Below, in pieces: positions 1 through 9,650 of a DNA stretch of 62,000 nucleotides. A program made the position numbers and the translations under genes. The notes under the pieces are model-generated. The model saw only the letters and a list, made by a program, of their open reading frames with translations. It ran no database searches and was not told the DNA's origin. How positions within the stretch are numbered: position 1 is the first letter of the stretch; the number at the start of each line of letters is the position of its first letter. Source of the stretch: Gnetum montanum (Eukaryota; Streptophyta; Gnetopsida; Gnetales; Gnetaceae); assembly GCA_015680685.1 (NCBI GenBank), contig MNCI01033568.1, positions 451,551 to 513,550 of the forward strand, written 5' to 3'.

Positions 1-122
1 GAATTCATGTAATTACCCTTGAATATATTAATCCTTGTCAATGTCCTCATTTTACACATTAATTTCAAGAAAAATCATTAAAAATTCGATCTTTTTCAGG
101 TGTCTCACTATAGTTGGGACGA

Positions 123-184
123 GATATCGCGTACGCAATATCACGTCACAGTACGCAATATCGTGTCCTATTTTCCTATAAATA
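123..184 (+). promoter_or_regulatory. Internal promoter of the E1 accessory gene
   Basis: GATATCGCGTACGCAATATC (123-142) is followed by a second GTACGCAATATCGTG copy and a TATA box TATAAATA at 177-184. The same motif family and the same TATA context occur in the U3 of this element's own 3' LTR (3634-3763). Transcription would begin near 205-215. A leader of about 440 bases, probably partly intronic, separates it from the accessory ATG at 652. Promoter activity is inferred from motif and spacing only. Confidence 0.6.
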
Positions 185-624
185 GGAACCCCCGCTGCAA
201 CACTTAGCTTCATTTGGCCATTTACGCAGGGGAATTTTTGAATTTTTTCTCTGCGACTTGCGATCGTGTGACCCTTGCTTTTTCACCTATATCTCGTGCG
301 CTAGTACTCCGATTGTAATTTTGTTTGAACCTGCTTGAACCCGGAGTGTTCAGTTTAGTCGTGGGGGAGAGACACTCGCCGAAAAGTGTCTAAATTTTTT
401 GAAATTTGTCATCACCAAAAGGACATCAATTAGGGTAATTAATACTAACACTTAGACACATTGTGTGATAAATCATATGACCTTAAGTACACCGGGATAT
501 TAAAACGAACATCCACCTAAGTCATAGGACCCATTATCATAATTTTCGGGCACGATCACACAATAACATACGATCTTCCATTAAGGAAAGTAGTAAGGTA
601 TAACTTGATTTTCTAAAATAACCT

Positions 625-654
625 TACTAACGTTGGCCCATGTGATTGTAGATG
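625..654 (+). promoter_or_regulatory. Branch point and 3' splice site abutting the accessory ATG
   Basis: TACTAAC (625-631) is followed 18 bases later by TGTGATTGTAG, with the AG at 650-651 and the ATG immediately after at 652. The same arrangement precedes the accessory ATG in E4 (25647-25679) and, on the minus strand, in E7 (50977-50943). Such conservation argues for a spliced accessory mRNA. The donor site was not identified. Confidence 0.65.
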
Positions 655-3438
655 GCCCCGAAACGTTCACAGCAGAAGAGTCCTAACCAAGGTGGAGCAA
701 AACAACCTAGGAGAGGTAGAAGGCAAGGCCCTACCGGACAACATAATGAACAAGAGGTGCACTCATTCAGCATCCATCAAGAAGAACCTCCTACCAGACG
801 ATCCGGGCAGGCGGAAGGAGGAGTTTCTGTGCCTAAACTGGGACAACAACTCACATTGCCGCTGGAATGTGTTCAGGCTATCCACACGAAGTCCACGATT
901 ACCTCGGTGATTATGGAACTCAACTTCGAATCTTTTGCAGAGTTCGCTCCTGAGGCTGTTAGGGATCGCCTCAAAGGATCTCCCTTATGGCTTGTCCTCT
1001 CTAAAAAAGGTGCTTGGTACTTAGGAGAAATGTACCTATTCTGGCACAATAAGGAGCAAGGCACCACAATCAACATTGGTGGTGTAACAGTAGATTTTTC
1101 TGCACAAGCGATTTTGGAAGTGTTAAACCTTTCAAATTCAGGCCCCCATGTTTCTCGGTTATCTACCTGATCAGACCCTGATGTGCGAAAGGATTGGCTA
1201 GAAAAGGCTTATGGCAGAGATAAAGCTTTTGGTGAGCTGACCACGGAAGAGAGAGTTTATTTCAAAATCGGAACCTATCACCTCTTCCCCACAAAAGGTT
1301 TAAAAAGAATATCAATGTACGTGGCAAGAGGATGTGCAGTGTTGATGGGAAAGGTTAACGCTAACCTTCCTCATCTATATTTGACGGAGATCCTAAGGCG
1401 ATTCGAAGAATGGAAGACAGGGAAAATGGCACTCCCTTTTCCCTACCTTATCAGAAAACTATGCCAATGGGCTAGGATTCGGGGATATACAAATGGCGTC
1501 CTTCGAAAAGCCCAAAATGCTTCTTACGCTGAATTGTTAAAGGCACCAGCTCCAAGAAAGAGCACTGGCGAAGAGTTGGGACCAGATGAAGAAGATGAAG
1601 AATAGATGGCTGGGCCCCCTGCAACTCAACTTGTAGGACCCAGTCAACCTCCAGTCATAGGTCCTAGCCAACAACAAGAAGTAGGACCCGGCACAGGCCA
1701 GGATCTACCGCCGCCACAAGACTATAGACCATCGATGAGCCATCTGAGGGCCATTGCTAAGACATTCAGTTGGGGAAGTCGTGATAACGCCAATCTCTTT
1801 CGTTTCATCGATGATGCCAACCAACCTACGATTTTAGTAGATCGCACAAGGGGTGAGTTGTCAATGCAAACAGGAGGAGGGGAAAGCAGATGGTCACAAC
1901 AGATCTCTAGAAACGCGGCATCTTTTCAAGTGCAATTAGAGACTGGTGAAGGGGCTACTGTGGTGGTCATGCAACACCAGGATATCGCGGGAGTAGCTGA
2001 AGTGGTCGTTGACCACATCAAAGAGTCTTTTAATGTACCTATTATGCCATCGGTAGATCTTTCAGGAGCACAGGATGCTCAAACTATTGACGGAACCTCA
2101 ATGACTCCTACGGAACATGAGGATGTGTTGGACAGATTGCTTCAAACAGGACAAGTTTTGACGTCCCTGTTTGACATCCCCCAGGATGTAACAGCAATTC
2201 AATCAGACCTCATTTCCACAAAGGGGAAGCTGGTCATATCCGAAGTAAGGGCTGAGCATGCTGAGGCTGAAGTTCAGAAATTACAAGAGCAACTTATCGC
2301 CTTACAAGCAGCATAGCGGGATCCCTTGCGATTGGTTCCCGTAGACCAGTTAGACAATTTTAGAACCGAGTAACTAACAAAACTAATTGCAGAGAATAAG
2401 AAGGTGGCAGAAGAAAAGAAGATGGCCACTTGGGACGCCTCCGTAGCAAAGGCGCAAACTCATGCGCATCTTAAGGCACTCAAGGCCTTGCAAGAACAGA
2501 ATAAGTAGTTGGTTGCAAATAACCTTCGGTTGACTTCTATGGAGAAGCAAAAGAATGTTCTTGATGAGCACTTTCATCGGCTGTGAGAAAAATTCATTCA
2601 AGTCAACCAAGATGTAAGCCGTTTAGCCAGAGAAAATCGAACCCTCTCAATGGAGGAGGTACACGTTGTTCGACAGAAATTAGCCATCGAGATCAGCGCG
2701 TGGCAGAATGAGGCTAAACGACACGAGAAGCTGAAGGAGCATTTCTGTGATCAGGTGGGGATGTACAAATAGATCCTGGAGAAGGAGATCCATATGGCCA
2801 AAGCTCAAATCAATAGCATCAGTGCCCAGCACACTAATTGGGGAGCCATATTGGACACTTATGCCTACACCCACCAAGCGGAAATTAAGAACCGGGACCT
2901 GCAAATCCAAGATTTAACTGAATACATGGAGTTGGCAAACCTTCAATATGCCAACCTGGCCATGTTAACAGTAGGACGCCCGAGGTCAGAGCTCGAGCAG
3001 CAGGTAGCTTCCACCCATATTAAATATGAAGCAGAATTTGCAGAACGAAAGAAGTTGGCTGAAAAACTAGATGTCGTAAATTCTGAACTCACGGTGGTAA
3101 AAGAAAGCTACCAAGGACAGAAAGATGTGGCAACTGACTTGGCTTGATGGCTGACAGAACTTCATGAATACAAAGATAGAGCTAGAGCCTTTGAAGAGGA
3201 ATGACGGGTGTTCACGGCATGGTACGTCAAAGCTAATCAGATGTTCCCACAACTACCCTGTCTATGGGAAGTGCCGACTCCATCAAACATCAGAGCATTA
3301 GCATGGATGGCACAAGACCCTCGGACCGAAGAGGAGAAGCTCCAGGCTATTCTTCAACATCACCAACCTTCAAAGCTTGGAGCACGTGACAAAGGAAAAG
3401 CACCCATAGAGGAGCCATCGCCACCAGGAACTACATGA
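652..3438 (+). pseudogene. Accessory (env-position) coiled-coil protein of E1, decayed
   Basis: A single frame of 929 codons runs from an ATG placed directly after a 3' splice site to TGA at 3436-3438. It is broken by nine internal stops (1168, 1603, 2314, 2371, 2506, 2584, 2770, 3145, 3202) but by no frameshift. Residues 1-25 are very basic (MAPKRSQQK, then PRRGRRQ), like a nuclear localisation signal. Residues about 83-280 form a globular head resembling the putative plant transposon protein domain found in Athila-type elements. Residues about 515-850 are rich in E, K, Q and L, as in a long coiled coil. The C-terminal tail is Pro/Lys-rich. I see no signal peptide or membrane segment, so an envelope role is unlikely despite the position. 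The E7 accessory frame is clearly homologous. A nuclear regulatory role is inference. Confidence 0.7.
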
Positions 3439-3608
3439 GTTCCACATTTCTGTAGTTGTAGCATTTTTTCTCTGTGTTGTATCTTCCCACACTACAGCAT
3501 TAGTCCATTTCTTTTCCAGTTAATAATCCCATACCTATCCACTGTGTAATCACTGAAGCTTGTTCTCCTTGTAACTCGAGGATGAGTTTTTATTCAGTCG
3601 GGGGGGTA
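3439..3608 (+). other. E1 3' untranslated region and polypurine tract
   Basis: Non-coding. It contains the conserved block AATAATCCCATACCTATCC (near 3523) and GAGGATGAGTTTTTATTCAG, ending in the polypurine tract GTCGGGGGGGTA just before the LTR. The same block precedes the 3' LTRs of E3n, E3, E4 and E7. In E4 the E5 insertion interrupts it exactly at TATCC. Confidence 0.75.
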
Positions 3609-4616
3609 TGATGAGATGCGGTTCGCACAGGCCGCGATATCGCGTACGCGATATCGCAGCCGACATGATATCACATCCCCCACGATATCGCATACGCGTT
3701 ATCGCGTCCTTCCCTATGATATCGCATACGCGATATCACAGTCTGCCGCCATGTCTATAAATAAGAGGTAGCTCTCCCTTGTTTGGGGATCCCAATTTTA
3801 GAGTAGCGAAGCTCTGGCAGTTTGATCCCTCCAGAGTTAGAATTTTTCCCGTGTCTGCCCGCAGTGTGGTAAATGTAATTGTACGGTGTCTTTATTCGAG
3901 TGTGTCATACTTGGACACGCACATGACCGGCAATAAAGATCGAGATTACTTCATCATTGCAGCATTCACTTAGTTTATTTATTTGTTATTTATTTCTTTC
4001 GTAGCACGGTGTGAGTACGACTTAACTACAAGCATCTACAGGTGTGTATGGCTAGTTAAGGAACCGGTTACTCATTGCGATTAGTTTCTCACCCTTAAAC
4101 TCCTAGAAGCAGAACGAGTACAACTTGATTATGAGCATTTAAGTGTGACTGCTTGGTAGCCCAGTGGTGTAGCTAGGGGGATCTACGCTTGGTAACCCAG
4201 TGGTGTATTTGGGGTCTGCGCTTGGTAATCCCAGTGGCGTACCTAGGCCTATGCTTGGTAGTCCCAGTGGCAGTCGTGCACGAAGTCCAAGATGTGTACG
4301 GTTGATCAAGGAATCGGTTGCTCGTCGCACTTAGGCTAGATTAGATTTTCTTACCTTTTCCTCTTAGCTTAGAATTAGTTAATATTATTTTCCACTGCCA
4401 TCAGGAGTAGCGTTAGAATTAGAACACATCATACACCTCATCTAGACTAAACCATACGTGACATATGCAAAACTAGTCTAGATGGGAAGACAGCGAACTG
4501 CGACCTAAGGCTAACTATCTAGGTGCCACAACTAGTCCATCTGCAGAGTTCGACCGGATCATGCGTGCGACGCTCGTTTCGTATGGTTGAGTGTAGGGGT
4601 ACCTTGCCACTCATCA
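3609..4616 (+). repeat. E1 3' LTR (1008 bp)
   Basis: It begins TGATGAGATGCGG and ends TTGCCACTCATCA, so the termini form a short inverted repeat TGATGAG/CTCATCA. U3 holds a perfect 24-bp palindrome at 3634-3657 (half-site GCGATATCGCGT followed by its reverse complement) and two related copies near 3681-3705 and 3717-3741. TATAAATA lies at 3756-3763. A poly(A) signal AATAAA lies at 3932-3937. U5 contains the CTTGGTA repeats at 4150-4275. Confidence 0.9.
4150..4275 (+). repeat. Four tandem CTTGGTA..CCCAGTGG units in E1 U5
   Basis: Four imperfect copies of about 30-36 bp, each starting GCTTGGTARYCCCAGTGG and followed by variable sequence. Related copies, in smaller number, occur in the U5 of the E2, E3, E3n, E4, E6 and E7 LTRs, so the unit is older than the divergence of these families. 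Confidence 0.8.
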
Positions 4617-4858
4617 ATAAGAAACCCCCAATTCGGATTACGTACTCCAATCTTCATTGTCAGATAATTCGTTGGTTCTCCAATGAATTGCCTCACTAGA
4701 TGTGGCATTATCGTAATCTTATAGGAGAGGCATGATTATGAAATTGTGTGTGAATTTATACGTGACTTTTTATAATTATTTTCTCTTCCTAAGAGATATA
4801 TCGTTAATTCCTATACAGCGACCTTGTATGATATAACTAATCTAGATAACTAGCACTA
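4617..4858 (-). pseudogene. E2 leader and gag N-terminus, truncated
   Basis: On the minus strand an ATG lies in TCATAATCATGCC; it aligns with the E4 gag start (MSLSQDYDNAASSEAIHW) codon by codon but carries stops. The frame ends at the E1 junction. Only about 40 codons remain, so no function is possible. The preceding leader is the counterpart of 21949-22063 in E4. Confidence 0.65.
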
Positions 4859-4876
4859 TCCTTGACAACGACGTCA
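4859..4876 (-). other. E2 primer-binding site, tRNA-Asp type
   Basis: Minus-strand TGACGTCGTTGTCAAGGA starts two bases after the LTR end. It is a mutated form of the TGGCGCCGTTGCCGGGGA sequence complementary to plant tRNA-Asp that Athila-type elements use. Confidence 0.6.
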
Positions 4877-4877
4877 A

Positions 4878-5734
4878 TGATGAGTGACGAGGTACCCCTA
4901 CACTTAACCATACGAATACGAGTGTTACACGCGTGATCCGGTTGAACTCCACAAACAAACTAGTTGTGGCATCTAGACAGTTAGCCTTAGGTCATAGTTC
5001 ACTGCCTTCCCACCTAGACTAGTGTTAACTTTATCACATATGGTTTAGTCTAGACTGAGGTGTATGATGTCTTTCTAAGCTAATGCTACTCTTGAAGGCA
5101 ATGGAAGATAATATTAACTAAGCTAAGAGAGAAGGGTAAGCGAGAATCTAAGCTAGCCTAAGTGTGATGAGCATCCATTCCTTGATTATCCATATACATC
5201 TTGGACTTCGTGCATGACTACCACTGGGATTACCAAGCGTAGATCCCAGGTATGCTACTGGGTTACCAAGTAGTCATACTTAAATGCTCAAAATCAAGTC
5301 ATACTCATTCTGCATTTAACATGAGTTTAAGGGTGAGAGATATTAACTAGGAAAAAAATAAATAACAATTAATTAATTAATTAATTAAACTAATTGAATG
5401 CTGCAATGATGAAGTAATCTCGATCTTTATTACTAATCATGTGCATGTCCAAGTACGTCACACTTGAATAAAGGATGCTGTACAATTACATTCACCACAC
5501 TGTGGGCATACACTAGGAGGAAAAGGGTTGAGAAGAAAAGCAAAAACTAAAATCAAAATTAACTCTAAAACTAAATAATAGAATAAGGAAAGCTACCTCT
5601 TATTTATAGAGATTGAGGCAAGCCGTGATATCGCAGCTATGATATCTCAGCCATTGTGATATCGCAACCGCTGCAAAATCAGGGCTGTGATATCACAGCT
5701 ATGATATCACAACCAGAATATTTATGACTCATCA
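4878..5734 (-). repeat. E2 5' LTR (857 bp)
   Basis: On the minus strand it starts TGATGAGTCATAAA and ends GTCACTCATCA. U3 contains repeated GTGATATCACAG-type palindromes (plus-strand 5625-5712) and a TATA box (plus-strand TATTTATAGAG near 5600). U5 has the CTTGGTA repeats. It belongs to the E1/E4 family. Confidence 0.85.
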
Positions 5735-6044
5735 ATACTTATGTTAGGGTAGTTAGTTATTAATTAGTAATTAGATTAGTTAAATTGATTATAAATTGAG
5801 TTTTAACTTGTTGTTAATCATAAACAAATAAAATATAAAATAATAAAAATCATGTGCCTCAATTACACTTAACCATATTGTTAAGCTCCACAAGTGTAGT
5901 TGAGAAGATAATGATTGTCATGATTCGATTTCATGTTTTGGAACTAGTGTACCTAGGAACTTGAGGTCTACAAAATTTGACTAGATTGTATGCAAATGAT
6001 TGTGATTCGTATGGTTGGGCATAGAGGTACCTTGTCGCTCATCA
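5735..6044 (+). repeat. E3 5' LTR, 3' part only
   Basis: Begins at ATACTTATGTTAGG, matching the 3' LTR at about 12223, and ends GTCGCTCATCA. Its 5' part is cut by E2. Primer site TGGCGTTGTTGTCAGGGA follows at 6046-6063 (tRNA-Asp type). Confidence 0.8.
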
Positions 6045-6204
6045 TTGGCGTTGTTGTCAGGGACCTTTAGTTGTTACCTATGCTATCTAATATTTAGTGG
6101 AAATTATTCAAGATCATTGAAATGAAAGTTAAAGTCATATCATACATTAAAATAAATACAACAGTTTTAATAAGCACATTGCATTTCTTATCTTCTAACA
6201 CAAG

Positions 6205-7695
6205 ATGTCTTCTTCTCATAGGAGTGATTCTCGACCCAATTCTGATGCAGTAAATCAGTAGGTATCCCAATAATACAAAGTATGCTCATCTTGATGAGTA
6301 CATACCCAATTTCACCTTCATCTTACACCAATATGAATTGCTGCAATGGTGCAACATGGAGGGCAACATTATGTTGTCATCTAATCAATACATTCTTACG
6401 ATGCTTCAACAAACTCTTATGCGATTGGGCCTCTAGGGATTTCATGCTAAATATGTTGTGTAGGATAGTGATGCTAGGGATGATCATCCCACTAATTTAC
6501 AAAATTTAAGGGATCAATAGCTAGAGTAGCACTATGAATTTATGAAGGGCTAGTGGTTCAATGATTTCCCAAACCTAACATACCAAGAAGATGGTGGAGA
6601 ACCCTTCTCTAGGGGTTTTCCATTTAGTGAAACTCCTTTCTTTGACTTTGGTGAAGGAGGTCAAAACTAGAACCTACACTCCACAATCCATAATCTAGGT
6701 TCTGGCAAGAATGGATCCAATGAAAAAGGGGGATCTAAGGAGGAAAGTCATGGTACGGATGCAAACAAGAAACATGATCATGATTGTGACCATGATCACT
6801 AAAGAGGGGGTGGAAAGCACTATGATGGTGCTAGTCCTCTTTCTTCTTCACCTTCATCATCATCTTCCTCTTTTGGCTCTAAATTCAACTATAGGGTGTG
6901 GAATTGTTATGGAGGTGATTGATGGGATAGAGATGATCATAGGGACTACTGCACAAGTTAAGACCTGGGTTACGAGCATTTAAGAGAGGCCCATCACCAT
7001 GAATGAAGGGGTAGTAGAGGCCATCATAGGCACCAAAATCATGGCCTTGATGAGCCTTTGCTTACTACCTAAAGCATGCTAAACATTGTAGAGGTAGTGA
7101 GAATTCCTACAACGCACATTAATGATAGTTAGAGTAAGAGGTTACACATGAATAATATTCCTATGTTTGAAGGGGGATATAACTTAGATTTGCAAAATCA
7201 TCCTCAAGATTTCCACAGTTCTTGTGCCTTGCAAAATATAGAAAATGAATGGTAAAAGCTTAAGTTATTTCCTAGGACACTCACTAAAGAAGTAGAAAGC
7301 TGGTACTAGTACTTAGAACTAGAATCCATTAGACGGTGGAGTATAATGCTTGAACTGTTCAATGAAAAATATTAGATGTACTCTTGAGTGTCCAACTTGA
7401 GGAGGTAGACCCAAGGATGGAAACAAGGGACACATGGACCTTTGGATGCCACCATGGATCATTACTATTCTCTATTGCACAAATGTCTTGGCCATGGTTA
7501 TTGTTAATAGGAGCAACTTTACCATATCATAGATGGGATCCAATCAAAAATAAGAAGAACTCTTGAAATCTATGCCCAAGGATAGTTGTTAGAATTAAGA
7601 GCCCATCAAATCCAAAGGTTGATCAAGCAGGTAGCAAAAGAAGAAGGAGAGTTGAGGAAACATGAAAGTATAGAAGAATACAACCACGATTATTC
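6205..7695 (+). pseudogene. E3 gag, decayed
   Basis: Starts at ATG 6205 (MSSSHRSDSRPNSD). Near 7195-7640 it carries the retrotransposon gag signature (KLKLFPRTL, then SWY, then MLELFNEKY, then YHIIDGI, then LELRAHQIQRLIKQ). Many stops and probable frameshifts interrupt it. The E7 gag (57683-57877, minus) has the same C-terminal block. At about 7695 it runs directly into sequence normally found just before a 3' LTR, so the gag C-terminus and all of pol are missing. Gag would form the cytoplasmic particle. Confidence 0.7.
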
Positions 7696-9036
7696 AAATT
7701 TAATGGATTGCTTATCTATTTTACCCTATTTGTCAGTCTTCCTGCTAACACTCCTAAAGGAATTAATCTACCACAATCACAACCTAGCCGAGTATAACCA
7801 TTGATGAGACAAGGTATTTACTAGTTATGTGTTACACATTGCATACTAATTCGTGATTTTGTTGTGATTATAGTGGAAAGCATGGATTGTAAGTAAGACT
7901 ATCCTCACCAAGGATGATGTAGGAGGATGACATGATGAGGATTCTTCATGATCATTGAATCTTCTTCCTCACTCTTTAGTTGTCAAAGGAGTGGATGTCA
8001 GTTTTACCTAGGGTGTTCACTTCTCTTATCATGAACATCCAATTTTGTAAAGATCATAATTCTATACACTTAGGCACTTAGAGTCTATTTGTTTCATCTA
8101 AGTCAGTTTGTATGTCAGTCAATAATCCCATACCTTCCCAATATTTTGTAAGGAACTTGTTCCTCCTCTTCTTCACTCAAGGATGAGTTTTCATTCAGTT
8201 GTGGGGGTATAATGAATCATTTTTTGACTAGCTCTAATATCAAATATCTAATATTAGAGCCTCAATGTTAGATACCTGATGTTAGAGCCTAGGATGCTAT
8301 GTTGAATATTTGATATCACAGGGTATACGCTAACCTATAAATATTCACGATTTTCATATAGTTTTTCTCATAGCATAGTGAAGCTCTTGTATTTTGTTTT
8401 ATCCATAGTTAGAATATTTTCTGAGTGCCCGCAGCAAGAGTCTAAGTGTATATAGATCTTTGTTTAAACACTGATGTAGCTAAGCATAGCAATGTGACAG
8501 GAATAAAAATGAACTTTTTTGACCATCCTTGCAACACTAAGAATAGATTAATGTTGCCTTGATGCATTTAATATTCATGTACTTTATTTTTATGCATTTC
8601 ACTTTAATGCACTTTAATTAAGTAATTAATTTCACTTGTTAATGAACACAAGCACGACCACCTTGAGCATACGTGCAGCACTTGGTAACCTAGAAACGCT
8701 TAACGTTTGGTAGCCCAGCAATACTATATGTGTTTGGAAAGTGGGAATGGGTACTTGTGTTAGGTTAGCTAGGTAGTAGAATAATTAAATATTAAGTTCC
8801 TCTATCTTTTGTTCTTGTTGTAGGTGATTAAACTTACAAAACATCAGTTACACTTAAACCATATCCTTGAGCTTTACAAGTGTAGTTGGGAAGACAACAA
8901 ACATCCTCAACGCCTATTTCACTTCCTAGAGAATTAGTGCACTAGAGAACTATAGGTCCATGAAATTTGACCAGATTTTGTGTGAATGCCTTAGTGATTT
9001 GTATGGTTAGGCATAGGGATACCTCACCGCTCATCA
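7696..9036 (+). mobile_element. E3n: 3' end of a second element of the E3 family
   Basis: Sequence 7696-8209 is parallel to 11195-11692 (same spacer, remnant splice site TTGTGATTATAG near 7874, polypurine tract GTTGTGGGGGTA). It is followed by a complete LTR at 8210-9036. No 5' LTR of its own is present. The LTR ends exactly in integrase coding sequence of E3. Confidence 0.7.
8210..9036 (+). repeat. E3n 3' LTR (827 bp)
   Basis: Starts TAATGAATCA (TG mutated to TA) and ends CACCGCTCATCA. U3 has imperfect palindromes around AATATCAAATATCTAATATT. TATA at about 8334 (CCTATAAATATTC). U5 has degenerate CTTGGTA repeats. It ends at 9036, abutting integrase codons. Confidence 0.8.
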
Positions 9037-9650
9037 AACATAAACTAACAACACCCTACCACCCCCCACCCAATGGTCAAGCTAAGGCTACAAATAGGGA
9101 AATCATAAAGATCCTAATAAGAACTATAAGCAAATATAGGAAATACTAGAGCACAAAACTCAATAATGTACTTTGGGCCTACTGCTCAACATGGAAACTC
9201 CCTATAGGCTATTCTTCCTATGAGCTAGTGTATGGAAAAGTACTAATACTTCCTATTCAATCTGAGCTTCGTACACTTTCAACAACTTGAGACCTTGACC
9301 TTGACTTAAGTCTAGCACAAAAAAGAACAATTAATGAATGTCAAATTGTTAGACAAAAATTGATTGGTGGCCTTGTCATCTAACAAGTTGCACAAGGCAT
9401 TCAACAAAAAGTGCCATGACCTTAGAATTAGAACAATCAAATTTTAACCAAGAGATAAGGTCCACTACTGGAACCCCACACACGTACCTCAACAAACTAA
9501 GTTCTAGACATTGTGGAAAGGACCTTATATCATACACAAAACTTTTCCTTCTAGGGCCATGTTAATATACAAACCTGAGAGCCCAAAGAAAAAGTAGTGG
9601 ATCAACATACAACAAGTCAAACCTTTCCATAAGCCCAAGTAAGCTAGTGC
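9037..9650 (+). pseudogene. E3 integrase C-terminal fragment
   Basis: Begins in the end of the catalytic core (HKLTTPYHP, NGQAKATNREI, where the catalytic Glu of NGQAE is replaced by Lys), then LWAY and SYELVYGKVLILPIQ. It continues through a decayed C-terminal domain to about 9650. The N-terminal zinc finger and most of the DDE core are absent because E3n interrupts the gene. Stops are frequent. The E7 integrase is the nearest relative in the window. Confidence 0.75.

Larger units (their letters stand above)
1..4616 (+). mobile_element. E1: Athila-like LTR retrotransposon, 3' portion
   Basis: The window opens inside this element; its 5' LTR, gag and pol lie to the left. What is visible, in order: an internal promoter, a 3' splice site, a long accessory frame, an untranslated stretch, a G-rich polypurine tract and a 3' LTR beginning TGATGAG and ending CTCATCA. 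An extra reading frame between pol and the 3' LTR is the Athila arrangement. Lineage is inferred from homology of the accessory frame to that of E7, which has gag and pol, and from LTR similarity to E4. The right flank 4617-4621 is ATAAG; the matching target duplication would lie outside the window. Confidence 0.85.
4617..5734 (-). mobile_element. E2: fragment of an Athila-like element (LTR, primer site, gag start)
   Basis: Read on the minus strand this is an LTR (5734-4878), a primer-binding site, a leader and the first codons of gag, cut off at 4617 where the E1 LTR begins. Its leader and gag start closely match those of E4 (21930-22200). Two LTRs in opposite orientation therefore lie 261 bp apart. 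The simplest reading is that E1 inserted into the gag start of E2, which had itself inserted in the E3 5' LTR. Confidence 0.8.

Noticed and set aside
652-3438. Stop-codon readthrough giving one long protein
   Set aside because: Nine stops of all three kinds, and similar decay in every other coding region, point to mutation.
3601-3760. Regular palindromic repeats as a CRISPR-like array
   Set aside because: Units are promoter palindromes in an LTR of a plant retrotransposon, with irregular spacing and no spacer structure.
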